Source: JADGQN01 sp035315185 (lineage in GTDB: Bacteria; Desulfobacterota; Syntrophorhabdia; Syntrophorhabdales; WCHB1-27). From it: a stretch of DNA of 64,000 bases. Both the position numbers and the translations under genes were made by a program. Below the pieces are notes generated by a model, which did not search any database, was not told where the DNA came from, and worked only from the letters and a program-made list of their open reading frames with translations. Position 1 is the stretch's first letter, and the number at the start of each line of letters is the position of its first letter. Shown piece by piece: positions 25,131 to 33,314 of the stretch. The DNA lies in the NCBI GenBank assembly GCA_035315185.1, contig DATFYE010000083.1, forward strand, positions 5,042 to 69,041, written 5' to 3'.

Positions 25131-26429
25131 TCACGCCTTCGCCGCAGCTGCGTCCCGCGTAGCAATAGATCGGCTCACAAACGTAAGCAGCGCCGCTATT
25201 ATAAGCACAGCGATGATTATGAAGAAGGTGAGCGTATCTGAACCTGTCGCATCTTTGATCCGGCCGTTCACCCACGGCATGATGAGGCCGGCAACACCCC
25301 AGGCGGTGAATACAAAGCCGTAGTTGACGCCGAAGTTTTTCAGTCCGAAATAATCCTTCGTAGCTGAGGGGAAGAGTGACAGGTTCGATCCGTAGTTGGC
25401 CCCAATCAGCAGGACAATCAACAGCACGATAGGCCAGCTTGCACCCCCCTTAAGCAGATAAAGCACGAAGAGCACGATGGCCTGGACGATAAGGAACCCG
25501 AAGAGGGTCCATTGGCGGCCAATCTTGTCGGAGATGAGGCCGGCGACGATACGGCCGGTTGCGTTTCCCACCGCAAGAATGGCCACGGCCAGGAAGGCAA
25601 GTTCTCCAAGGGATTTCTTTCCAAGATCCTGGGCAACGCTGATGAACGTAAGACCCGCGGAGGCACCTGCAAAATAGATGACCCAAAGGATATAGAACTG
25701 GGCCGTGGAGAGCATATCCTTCCAGCCACGGTCAACGGCTGCTGCCGCTGCAGCAGCGCTCCCTTTCGCAGGACTGCCCGGCGGGACATATCCCTTCGGC
25801 GGGTCTCTCAGCCACTGTGACAAGATTACAACAATGACGAGAAATGCAATACCAAAGACCAGCAGGGTGCTGGAAACACCCTTTTCCACAACCTGCTTAA
25901 CGATACCGGTCACCGGGTCTGTTTTTGTCATGGTTGTTCCGAACGCGCCCAGGAGCGTCGTGGCGAGCGGTGCTATGTAAACCGACGCAAGGCCAAACCC
26001 TGCCACCACAAGGCCCGCAACCATACCGGTCTTCTGAGGAGGGAACCATTTCACTGCAGGCGGCGTTGCCGACGCATACCCAAAACCGATTCCTGTACCG
26101 CCGAGGATACCGAAGCCTATGACAAACCCCGCAAGGGAAGAACCCGCGAGAGCCGCAATAATAAAACCGATGCCCACAAAGACGCCGCCAAGGGTGGCGA
26201 CCCAACGAGGACCTATTTTATCCTGCAGCCTGCCCGCCGGTACCATGGCCAGCGCAAAGACCATGCAGGCGACCGAGTAGGGAAGCGCCTTATCCGCATT
26301 GGTCCAGCCCCACGAGTCAGGGATACCCCCCTTGATGACGCTCCACGCATAAAGAATGCCGAGGGCGAGGTTAATGCCCATGCCGCAAAAGGTAACAGAC
26401 CAGCCCTTCGAGAGATCTTTTTCGCTCAT
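25131..26429 (-). CDS. MFS transporter of the OFA (oxalate/formate antiporter) type
   Basis: A 432-aa protein with 12 hydrophobic helices from the ATG at 26429 (GGAG upstream). GINLALGILYAWSV and the PAGRLQDKIGPR loop between helices 2 and 3 are OFA hallmarks. Members exchange small carboxylates such as oxalate/formate or lactate. It is transcribed away from the AOR operon, with 270 bases between, so a link to carboxylate/aldehyde metabolism is plausible only. Confidence 0.88.
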   Translation of the reverse strand: MSEKDLSKGWSVTFCGMGINLALGILYAWSVIKGGIPDSWGWTNADKALPYSVACMVFALAMVPAGRLQDKIGPRWVATLGGVFVGIGFIIAALAGSSLAGFVIGFGILGGTGIGFGYASATPPAVKWFPPQKTGMVAGLVVAGFGLASVYIAPLATTLLGAFGTTMTKTDPVTGIVKQVVEKGVSSTLLVFGIAFLVIVVILSQWLRDPPKGYVPPGSPAKGSAAAAAAAVDRGWKDMLSTAQFYILWVIYFAGASAGLTFISVAQDLGKKSLGELAFLAVAILAVGNATGRIVAGLISDKIGRQWTLFGFLIVQAIVLFVLYLLKGGASWPIVLLIVLLIGANYGSNLSLFPSATKDYFGLKNFGVNYGFVFTAWGVAGLIMPWVNGRIKDATGSDTLTFFIIIAVLIIAALLTFVSRSIATRDAAAAKA

Positions 26430-26591
26430 CGTCTCAACTCCTGTCCTAGGTTTACTTGTGACGTAATTCACAAAACTAGCATAGGCAGCTTGAACATGTC
26501 AACAATTTCCGACGGTTTTATACAACTTTTTCACAAACTTCACGCACATGCAGCACCCCTTGAGGAGCAAATCTTGACTTGATAAATTAGA

Positions 26592-26620
26592 TTGCTTCCT
26601 TTGGTACCATCGACTATAAT
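26592..26620 (+). promoter_or_regulatory. Sigma-70 promoter of the AOR operon
   Basis: TTGCTT (26592-26597), 17-base spacer, perfect TATAAT (26615-26620). The leader would be about 73 bases. Confidence 0.6.
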
Positions 26621-26699
26621 GGCCTTATAGGTCTACTTCGGTGTAATAAAATACGGTCTGAGCATCCGCGAGATGCAAGTCTAAAAGGGGGATTACACT

Positions 26700-28436
26700 A
26701 TGGACAAGATCTTGAGAATTGATATGGGGGCCGCAGGTGGTCCTAAAATCAGCAAGACAGCTCTCGGCGAATACGCTGGACTTGGCGGAAGAGGTATGAC
26801 CTCTGCGATTGTCTCGAAAGAGGTTCCGCCCCTGTGCCATCCGTTAGGGTCGGAAAACAAGCTGGTGATTGCCCCGGGGCTCCTGAGCGGGAGCGCAGCC
26901 GTCATTTCGGGCCGGATATCGGTTGGCTGCAAGAGTCCCCTCACTGGCGGTATCAAGGAATCAAATGCGGGCGGACAAGCGGGTCTGATGCTTGCGCGGC
27001 TGGGCTATGCGGCCGTCGTGATCGAAGGAAAGCCGAAGACGGATGACCTCTACAAGATCTTCATCAACAGGGATGGTGTGAAGATCTCTGTCGACAACAA
27101 TCTGAAAATGCTTCCAAATTACGACCTCGTAGATAAGATGAAGGCTGAATTTGGCGACAAGATTGCCTGTGTCTCGATCGGTCCCGCAGGGGAAATGAAG
27201 TTAAGTGCTGCATCCGTTGCTATTACAGACATGGAGCTGAGACCAACGCGCCACGCGGGGCGGGGCGGCACAGGTGCCGTCATGGGCTCAAAAGGGGTGA
27301 AGGTCATCGTCGTTGATTCGACGGGAACCACGTTCCGGCAGCCAAAGGACCAGGCCAAGTTCGTGGCGGCAAACACAGCCTTCTCTGAAGGCCTGAAAAA
27401 ACATCCCGTCACGGGTGAAGCCCTTCCGAAGTACGGTACCAACGTGTTGACCAACATACTGAGTGAGGCGGGTGGATATCCCACGTACAACTTCAAGGTC
27501 GGCACGTTTGCAGATGCTGCAAAGATCAGCGGCGAAACCCTGGCTGAAGTGGAGATCCAGAGAGGGAGTATAGCAACGCACGGCTGTCACATGGGATGCG
27601 TGATTCAGTGTTCGGGTATTTACGTAGATAAGGATGGTCACTACATCACCAAACAGCCTGAGTATGAAACCGTCTGGGCACACGGTGGAAACTGCGGCAT
27701 TTGTGATCTCGATGCCATAGCAAAGATCGACTTCCTGGATGATAATTTTGGCCTCGATACGATCGAGATGGGCGCAACCATCGGGGTTGCTATGGAGGCA
27801 GGACTTGCCAAGTTCGGTGATGCCCAGGCAGCGATCAATCTTGTCACGGAGGTAGGTAAAGGCACGCACCTGGGAAGGATTCTCGGCAACGGCGCAGCAG
27901 TAACGGCAAAGGCTTTTGGTATTGAGCACGCGCCCGTTGTTAAAGGCCAGGCCATGCCCGCCTATGATCCCAGGGCAGTCCAGGGTATCGGGGTGACGTA
28001 TGCGACGAGCCCTATGGGTGCCGATCACACGGCAGGTTACGCGGTTGCCACAAATATTCTGAAGGTCGGCGGCTACGTCGACCCCTTGAAGCCTGAGGGA
28101 CAGATAGAGCTCTCGCGCAATCTGCAGATTGCCACTGCGGCGGTTGACGCAACAGGCATGTGCCTCTTCATCGCCTTCGCAGTACTCGATCAACCAGAGA
28201 CATTTCAGGCGCTCATCGACATGATCAATGCATTTTACGGCCTTAGCCTCACCGCCGAAGATGTTGCCGGGCTGGGGAAAAATATCCTTAAAATGGAGAG
28301 AGATTTTAACACCAGAGCAGGCTTTACGGCGGCGCAGGACAGACTGCCCAGGTACTTTTATACAGAGCCCGTGGCTCCACACAATGTGGTCTTCACAGTG
28401 AAGGATGAGGACCTCGACAAGGTCTTTAACTGGTAA
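26700..28436 (+). CDS. aor: Aldehyde ferredoxin oxidoreductase family tungsten/molybdenum enzyme
   Basis: A 578-aa protein with the AOR fold order: domain 1 (GGRGMTSAIVSKEVPP; APGLLSGSAAVISGRISVGCKSPLTGG) binds tungstopterin. Domains 2-3 carry the 4Fe-4S ligands in HGCHMGCVIQCS (C-x3-C-x3-C) near residue 300 and a fourth Cys near 480 (ATGMCLF). Such enzymes oxidise aldehydes, or reduce carboxylic acids, with ferredoxin. The cofactor-related MoaD-like and E1-like genes follow in the same direction. The exact substrate is unknown. Confidence 0.92.
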   Translation: MDKILRIDMGAAGGPKISKTALGEYAGLGGRGMTSAIVSKEVPPLCHPLGSENKLVIAPGLLSGSAAVISGRISVGCKSPLTGGIKESNAGGQAGLMLARLGYAAVVIEGKPKTDDLYKIFINRDGVKISVDNNLKMLPNYDLVDKMKAEFGDKIACVSIGPAGEMKLSAASVAITDMELRPTRHAGRGGTGAVMGSKGVKVIVVDSTGTTFRQPKDQAKFVAANTAFSEGLKKHPVTGEALPKYGTNVLTNILSEAGGYPTYNFKVGTFADAAKISGETLAEVEIQRGSIATHGCHMGCVIQCSGIYVDKDGHYITKQPEYETVWAHGGNCGICDLDAIAKIDFLDDNFGLDTIEMGATIGVAMEAGLAKFGDAQAAINLVTEVGKGTHLGRILGNGAAVTAKAFGIEHAPVVKGQAMPAYDPRAVQGIGVTYATSPMGADHTAGYAVATNILKVGGYVDPLKPEGQIELSRNLQIATAAVDATGMCLFIAFAVLDQPETFQALIDMINAFYGLSLTAEDVAGLGKNILKMERDFNTRAGFTAAQDRLPRYFYTEPVAPHNVVFTVKDEDLDKVFNW

Positions 28437-28438
28437 AG

Positions 28439-29203
28439 TTGCAGCACACCCACCCTTTTCCACATCCTTCTGGACCGGAATTCCCGTGCCTCACAATAAA
28501 GGTGAGGCGCGGGTTTCTCTCGTTATTCTTTCGATTTCTCCAAACGGGATTCTTCCTGGGAGCTTCGGTCGGATGTAGTGTCAGGGCACTCCTGTGTGAA
28601 CAGCTCGGCCTTGACGAGGAATACGTCTTACAAAGAATCACCACGATCTTCCTCGATGGAAAGCCCGTCGACGACATCGATTCTGCCATAGTGCGAGATG
28701 GCGCTACCCTCAGTCTTTCTGCAGCTATGCCCGGACTGGTTGGCGCTGCGATGAGGAGGGGCGGTGCCTTTGCTTCTCTAAGAAGTTCAATAACGGCGAA
28801 TAAGAGAGATGTGTCTGTGAGCCGCGGAGCGGGTTTCATTCGGCTAAAGCTTTTCAACATGGTGATGCGGGAGCTGGGGCCCGAATTCTTGAAAAAGGGC
28901 GTTGTGATAAGATCCCCAGAACTGGTCGATTTTTTCAAAGAGCAACCAGAGGCATTCTGGCAAAGGGTCCCTATGATCGGGCTCAATGGCGCCGCTGTGG
29001 ACCGACGTATGCTGACAGACGGGGTCTTATCTTTATCAGCGGCCGAGGCGCTGCCGCCGGGTACCCCGGGGTACCCACGGAGTGGGTCGTGGGTGCGGGC
29101 GACCGGGCACCCCGGGGCGCCCGCGAAGCGGGTCGAGGGTGTCCCATTCAGTGATTGGATGACATTGTCGGTGGTTTCCGACTCCGAGGAGCATTGTCCC
29201 TGA
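28439..29203 (+). CDS. AOR-operon protein of unknown function with palindromic-element insert
   Basis: About 254 aa if read from the TTG at 28439, three bases after the AOR stop; the true start may be further in. A segment at about residues 55-95 (FLDGKPVDDIDSAIVRDGATLSLSAAMPG) resembles small ubiquitin-like/MoaD-type beta-grasp strands. It is followed by a helical part (FKEQPEAFWQRVPM). Near the C-terminus a Gly/Pro/Arg-rich stretch of about 28 residues is encoded by a GC-rich palindromic repeat inserted in frame. I do not recognise a named family; the context points to AOR cofactor supply or assembly. Confidence 0.6.
   Translation: MQHTHPFPHPSGPEFPCLTIKVRRGFLSLFFRFLQTGFFLGASVGCSVRALLCEQLGLDEEYVLQRITTIFLDGKPVDDIDSAIVRDGATLSLSAAMPGLVGAAMRRGGAFASLRSSITANKRDVSVSRGAGFIRLKLFNMVMRELGPEFLKKGVVIRSPELVDFFKEQPEAFWQRVPMIGLNGAAVDRRMLTDGVLSLSAAEALPPGTPGYPRSGSWVRATGHPGAPAKRVEGVPFSDWMTLSVVSDSEEHCP
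29056..29141. repeat. GC-rich palindromic units inside a gene
   Basis: Three to four units of the form GGGTACCC-AC-GGAGTGGGT or GGGCGCCCGCGAAGCGGGT lie side by side. The unit CCGGGTACCCACGGAGTGGG is shared exactly with palindromic element C near 60.79 kb. The repeat keeps the host frame open. Confidence 0.75.
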
Positions 29204-29235
29204 CTACACCCTATGTTATTCTTTCTGAGCCGAAC

Positions 29236-29463
29236 ATGATGCGTATCATTGTCAAGCTGTTTGCAACCTTACGTGAGGGCAGATCTGCTATCGAGACAAT
29301 CGATTTAGAACCCGGCGCCACAGTGGCGGATATTCTTCGTCCCTTGAATATCTCTGAGAAAGAGGCGGCTCTCATCTTTCTGAATAGCCGCCATGCCAAT
29401 CTCTCTGCTGAGCTTGCCGATGGAGACACTCTGTCGATTTTCCCGCCTATAGGAGGAGGCTAG
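29236..29463 (+). CDS. MoaD/ThiS-like sulfur carrier
   Basis: A 75-aa beta-grasp protein from the ATG at 29236 ending in the diagnostic PPIGGG. The C-terminal Gly-Gly is what an E1-like enzyme adenylates before a sulfur is loaded, and the E1-like gene follows directly. In AOR operons such carriers are thought to supply dithiolene sulfur for tungstopterin. Confidence 0.88.
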   Translation: MMRIIVKLFATLREGRSAIETIDLEPGATVADILRPLNISEKEAALIFLNSRHANLSAELADGDTLSIFPPIGGG

Positions 29464-30288
29464 ATGGGAGACTTGCGCGAGCACTTGCTGAGCAGGGCAC
29501 TGGGCGACCTTCTGCCGTGGGCGGAACAATGCGCTGCTTCAGAAGCGTATGGTGTGACGGTGGGTCAGGTTGAGGAGGCTGCCCTGGAGGCGGGTCTGCT
29601 GCCCGCACGGTACCAGCGGAACCGGAAAACATTTTCGACAGCTGATCAGCTCAAACTCTTTCGCAGCACGGTTGCTGTGATAGGCTGCGGAGGGCTGGGC
29701 GGTTACGTCATAGAGGAGTTAGCACGCCTCGGGGTCGGCCGGCTGAAGGCTATTGATCCCGACGTTTTCGAAGAGCACAATCTGAACCGGCAACTTATGT
29801 CGACTGTAGCGGCTCTCGGACGACCCAAGGTAGAAGCTGCATCCGGGAGGGTAGCCGAGATCAATCCTGCCGTGGAGATTATTACCTTGCAGGATCGTTT
29901 TTGCAGAGAGAACGGCAAGTCATTGCTTAGCGGTGCTGATGTGGCGGTCGATGCCCTCGACAGCATAACAACCCGTCTTGAACTGGCAGACGTGTGTGCC
30001 GATCTCGGTATTGCGCTGGTCCACGGTTCCATCGCGGGGTGGTACGGTCAGCTAGTCAGTCAGTTTCCAGGCGAGAGCACACTCCAGACAATTTACGGAC
30101 GTTGCGCTGACGGGGTAGGCGTGGAAAAACAATTGGGGAACCCATCCTACACGCCGGCAGTTGTCGCAAGCCTCCAGGTTGCAGAGGTCTGCAAGATTCT
30201 CTTAGGCCGCGGCACGCCGGTTACCGGCGCAATGCTTGTAATCAATCTTCTCGATATGGAGTTTAGCAAGTTCAAGATCAGGTGCTGA
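29464..30288 (+). CDS. E1-like adenylyltransferase (ThiF/MoeB/HesA family)
   Basis: A 274-aa protein; its start ATG comes directly after the MoaD-like stop with AGGAGG overlapping that stop. An N-terminal helical extension of about 60 residues precedes the Rossmann fold with GCGGLGGYV and DPDVFEEHNLNRQ, the ATP-binding elements. The usual pair of CxxC zinc motifs is missing, as in several HesA-like members. It should adenylate the Gly-Gly tail of the neighbouring carrier for AOR cofactor synthesis. Confidence 0.88.
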   Translation: MGDLREHLLSRALGDLLPWAEQCAASEAYGVTVGQVEEAALEAGLLPARYQRNRKTFSTADQLKLFRSTVAVIGCGGLGGYVIEELARLGVGRLKAIDPDVFEEHNLNRQLMSTVAALGRPKVEAASGRVAEINPAVEIITLQDRFCRENGKSLLSGADVAVDALDSITTRLELADVCADLGIALVHGSIAGWYGQLVSQFPGESTLQTIYGRCADGVGVEKQLGNPSYTPAVVASLQVAEVCKILLGRGTPVTGAMLVINLLDMEFSKFKIRC

Positions 30289-30428
30289 AGAACCTGTTAC
30301 AGGTTGGAAGAAACTTGTTACAGGTTACAGGTTAAAAGACAAAGAAAGACCGGTACCGTTAGACATGCAAGTTGTGGTTCGTGGTTTGTAACTTGTAACC
30401 TGTAACTTGCAACTTGTAACCGCGAAGC
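30289..30428. repeat. Quasi-tandem CTTGTAAC repeat hairpin
   Basis: Left part (30289-30335) repeats ACCTGTTACAGGTT-like units; right part (30378-30422) reads TTGTAACTTGTAACCTGTAACTTG-like units, its complement. The same CTTGTAAC unit returns at 31.56 kb. Confidence 0.75.
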
Positions 30429-30447
30429 GTGTCCTTGGAGGTTAAGC

Positions 30448-30948
30448 ATGTCAAAAGAATATGATAACGATGAAAGACCCAGTTGGCGGGAAATAGACAA
30501 GAAGAGAGATCGCAGCGCACATGTGAGCCAGGACAAGAAGGAGAAGACGGGTGGTGGGCGACCCGGCGCAGACAGGTATGAACAGGGCCGCTACAAGGAG
30601 GCGATCGAGAAGCTCTTCCAGGGAAAGAAGGGGACCCTGGAGTACCAGAAGCTCTATAACAAGATACATAAATCATACGGTTCATCCACGTTTCTCAATC
30701 ACGTACAGAAATTTACCCAGGCATATGGCCTGCCGGAGGATGTTTCAACTCTTCTGCTCATCCTGGACACAAAGGATCCGGCTACCATGATCACAGCTAT
30801 CGACAAATTGAAGGAGGTATTCGTCGCCGCTTCTGCCAGGGAGAAAGAGGACATCCGACGCAAGCTCTCTATTATTGGCATGACCGACAGGTCAAGTGAT
30901 GTGAAAGAACGCGCCAGAGAGGTAGCCGAGGAACTCAAGTCGGGTTAA
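30448..30948 (+). CDS. Conserved-looking soluble protein of unknown function
   Basis: A 166-aa highly charged protein behind GGAGG. The first 45 residues are Lys/Arg/Asp/Glu-rich and probably disordered (KKRDRSAHVSQDKKEK). The remainder is helical, with HVQKFTQAYGLPEDVSTLLLIL and a C-terminal amphipathic helix. The composition suggests a nucleic-acid- or protein-binding adaptor, but no domain is recognised. It follows the AOR operon after a repeat hairpin and is probably a separate unit. Confidence 0.65.
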   Translation: MSKEYDNDERPSWREIDKKRDRSAHVSQDKKEKTGGGRPGADRYEQGRYKEAIEKLFQGKKGTLEYQKLYNKIHKSYGSSTFLNHVQKFTQAYGLPEDVSTLLLILDTKDPATMITAIDKLKEVFVAASAREKEDIRRKLSIIGMTDRSSDVKERAREVAEELKSG

Positions 30949-30952
30949 AGAG

Positions 30953-31017
30953 CGTTCCTCGTTCTTCCTTCTTAGTTCTTCGTTATTCGTGAACCAAGAA
31001 CCAGGAACAAAGCACGG
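30953..31017. repeat. Quasi-tandem GTTCTTC repeat hairpin
   Basis: GTTCCTCGTTCTTCCTTCTTAG-type units (30953-30990) are followed by the complementary GAACCAAGAACCAGGAAC (30992-31010). It is related to the repeat at 24.6 kb and lies between convergent genes. Confidence 0.65.
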
Positions 31018-31020
31018 GTT

Positions 31021-31425
31021 TCAGTGTTCATCTCTGAGGTAGCCTTTGAAAGTCCGGGTAGGTGGGAGTTTCTCTGACTCATCCTTCGTGCGCACGATCT
31101 GAGAGCCCGTCTTCATGAAGGAAATGGCAACCCAGGCCGATTCAAGCGGCGATTGTGGATTAGCCACTGAATTCACAGCCTTGACTTTCACTGTGTGCAC
31201 CCCGTCAGCAATCTCCCCAAGATCATGATTGAGGCGTGAGCTCCCGTCCGGGTACTGCTCGGGCAGCACATCACGAGACGTGCCATCGAGCACGACCACG
31301 AACCTGGTTGGTTGCAGTTCGGTTACGGGATACGGGTCACACACGAGTACGGGACCGGCAAACAGCGAAGCAGGGGCAAAAAGCAGGATGATCAGGTTGA
31401 GGAGAAAATTCTGCACATATCTCAT
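31021..31425 (-). CDS. Small secreted protein of unknown function
   Basis: A 134-aa protein with a signal peptide at 1-23 (LIILLFAPASLFAG) and an Ig-like beta-strand pattern: YPVTELQPTRFVVVLDG, then a DGVHTVKVKAVNS segment as in fibronectin-type or Ig-like folds. Probably periplasmic. It stands alone between two repeat hairpins. Confidence 0.65.
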   Translation of the reverse strand: MRYVQNFLLNLIILLFAPASLFAGPVLVCDPYPVTELQPTRFVVVLDGTSRDVLPEQYPDGSSRLNHDLGEIADGVHTVKVKAVNSVANPQSPLESAWVAISFMKTGSQIVRTKDESEKLPPTRTFKGYLRDEH

Positions 31426-31555
31426 AAGATTGTGGCCGGTTAAATCATAACATAGTTCTCAGAATCCCACGTGCCACTGCGTCGATACCCAGCCATGAAG
31501 CAAGGGCGCCTATTCCGAAAAGAACGGGCGCCCTCGTCGTCACAGGTTTTGTGGT

Positions 31556-31597
31556 CGCTTGTAACGTGTAACCCGTAACTTGTAACGTGTAACAATC
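31556..31597. repeat. Quasi-tandem GTAAC repeat
   Basis: CGCTTGTAACGTGTAACCC is followed by more GTAACTTGTAACGTGTAAC units, about 8 bases each, directly after the CoA ligase stop. It shares the unit of the repeat at 30.3-30.4 kb. Confidence 0.65.
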
Positions 31598-31599
31598 TT

Positions 31600-33195
31600 T
31601 TATTGTTTCTTAAACTCCTTTTCCATGGCCTCTTTTGCAGGTTTCACGTAAATGTCTCTCAGCTTCGGCTTCTCGATCTTTCCCGCTGGGTTCCGCGGGA
31701 TGTCCGCGTAGACCATCTTTTCCGGCCACTTAAACTTGGCAAGCCCTTTTTCCTTGACGAAGTCGAGCACTTCCTGGTCTGTCAGGGCCTGGCCCGGTTT
31801 CGTCTGGATGATCGCCATCACTATCTCAACAAGCCTCGGGTGCGGATAGCCAAGCACGGCAATGTCCTGAACCTTCGGGTGCTTCCTCAGGCAGTCCTCT
31901 ATTTCAGCAGGGAATATATTCTCGCCACCCCTGATAATGAGGTCCTTTGCCCTGTCAGCGAAGAAGATGTACCCTTCTTCGTCAACGTACGCAAGGTCAC
32001 CGGTGTGCAACCAGCCATCGGTAATGAATTTGGCGGTCATCTCAGGATTATACGCATACTCCTTCATGAGCCGGGGACCCTTCATCAGCAACTCGCCGAC
32101 CTCACGGGCTTTACATTCATTCCCGTTCCCATCCACGACTTTCGCTTCCATGAAGACGGTCGCCTTACCTATGGAACCCGGTTTTCTCATGATGTCTTCA
32201 TCATAGCAGTTTGTCAGTCCACCGCCGCCGCCTTCGGTGATGCCGTAAATATTAGCGATGGGCAGGTTGGGAAAAATCTTTTTCGAATCCTCGAGCAGCA
32301 CATAAGGAACAGGCTGAGCGCCGATCTCGATGTGTTTGAGCGCGGACAGGTCGTAATCCTTGAGATTGACCGCGCCCGATTTTATAGCGTTGAGCACGTC
32401 CGACCAGGTGGGAACCGTATTCCAGCCGCCCGTGCACTTCTCGTCGGCAAGGCTCCTCAAATAGAATTCCGGCTGTATTTCCATGGCCATCAGAATCTTT
32501 CCTGCGGCGATGTAACACGGAAAAGAAAGAAAGAGCGTGCCGCTGTGATAGAACGGATGAGGGGATAGATAGACGCTGTTATAGCCCTCGTTGTAAGTCA
32601 GGGCATTGCCAATACCTATGTAGAACAGGGTTTCATGTGTGTGACAAACGGGCTTCGGGGCCCCCGTCGTCCCCGATGTGAACATGAGCTCAGCCATGTC
32701 GTCATCTTTCGTATCGACCAGTACGTTGGCCGCGTCCCCTTTTTCCATGATCTGTTTGTATGACTTCATGCTCGCCGGCGCATTGTCGCCGACGCATATA
32801 TACTGCTTTATGTAGCTCATTTCTTTCATGATCGGCTCCACCCGCGGAACAAACCCATCACCGAGGATAAAAACCTTGCTCTTGGTCACGTCACAGGCGT
32901 ACTTGATGTCGCCGCTGGCAAAACGGAAATTGAGCGGGCTGATCACCGCGCCCGCCTTCAAAACCGCCATATACGTGACGTACCATTCGATACTGTTCAT
33001 CATCAGGTGCTGAACAACATCCCCCTTCTTGATCCCGCAATCTTTGATGAGGAAGTTTGCAACTTTGTTTGTCTGATCGTTGAGTTCTTTCCACGTGAGA
33101 GCCCTGCGTACCTTCTTCGAAGGATAGCTCTCGATGAGAAACTCTCGATTGGGAAACTTACTTGCGTTAAGCCAGCAGAAGCGTCCAAAGTTCAT
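31600..33195 (-). CDS. AMP-binding acyl-CoA synthetase
   Basis: A 531-aa ANL-superfamily ligase. The P-loop FTSGTTGAPKP lies near residue 175, the A5 motif YGITEGG near 325, TGDLAYVDEEGY near 405 and the catalytic lysine motif NPAGKIEKPKLR near 510. It activates a carboxylic acid as acyl-AMP and transfers it to CoA. It is divergent from a second ligase (33.3 kb), with which it shares a promoter region. The acid is unknown; medium/long-chain fatty or aromatic acids are typical. Confidence 0.92.
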   Translation of the reverse strand: MNFGRFCWLNASKFPNREFLIESYPSKKVRRALTWKELNDQTNKVANFLIKDCGIKKGDVVQHLMMNSIEWYVTYMAVLKAGAVISPLNFRFASGDIKYACDVTKSKVFILGDGFVPRVEPIMKEMSYIKQYICVGDNAPASMKSYKQIMEKGDAANVLVDTKDDDMAELMFTSGTTGAPKPVCHTHETLFYIGIGNALTYNEGYNSVYLSPHPFYHSGTLFLSFPCYIAAGKILMAMEIQPEFYLRSLADEKCTGGWNTVPTWSDVLNAIKSGAVNLKDYDLSALKHIEIGAQPVPYVLLEDSKKIFPNLPIANIYGITEGGGGGLTNCYDEDIMRKPGSIGKATVFMEAKVVDGNGNECKAREVGELLMKGPRLMKEYAYNPEMTAKFITDGWLHTGDLAYVDEEGYIFFADRAKDLIIRGGENIFPAEIEDCLRKHPKVQDIAVLGYPHPRLVEIVMAIIQTKPGQALTDQEVLDFVKEKGLAKFKWPEKMVYADIPRNPAGKIEKPKLRDIYVKPAKEAMEKEFKKQ

Positions 33196-33231
33196 AGCCC
33201 CTCCCTGTAAACGTTTATTTTTTTTAATATA

Positions 33232-33280
33232 TTGACTGCAAAATTTAACCCATGATAGGATGAAATAACCTTATTGTCAA
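33232..33280. promoter_or_regulatory. Overlapping divergent promoters of the two CoA ligases
   Basis: Plus strand: TTGACT (33232-33237), 18 bases, TAGGAT (33256-33261). Minus strand: TTGACA (33275-33280), 17 bases, TATCAT (33252-33257). The -10 boxes overlap, so the two promoters face each other and cannot be occupied together. The minus one is the better match. Confidence 0.6.
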
Positions 33281-33314
33281 TAGTAAAGCTTTTCACATAC
33301 TCAAGGGGTGCAGC

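Noticed and set aside
27288..28463. 391-codon minus-strand frame opposite the AOR gene
   Set aside because: It is antisense to clearly coding AOR sequence and reflects high GC at third positions.
30289..31597. Possible CRISPR arrays
   Set aside because: Units are 7-10 bases without spacers of uniform length and no cas genes are present.
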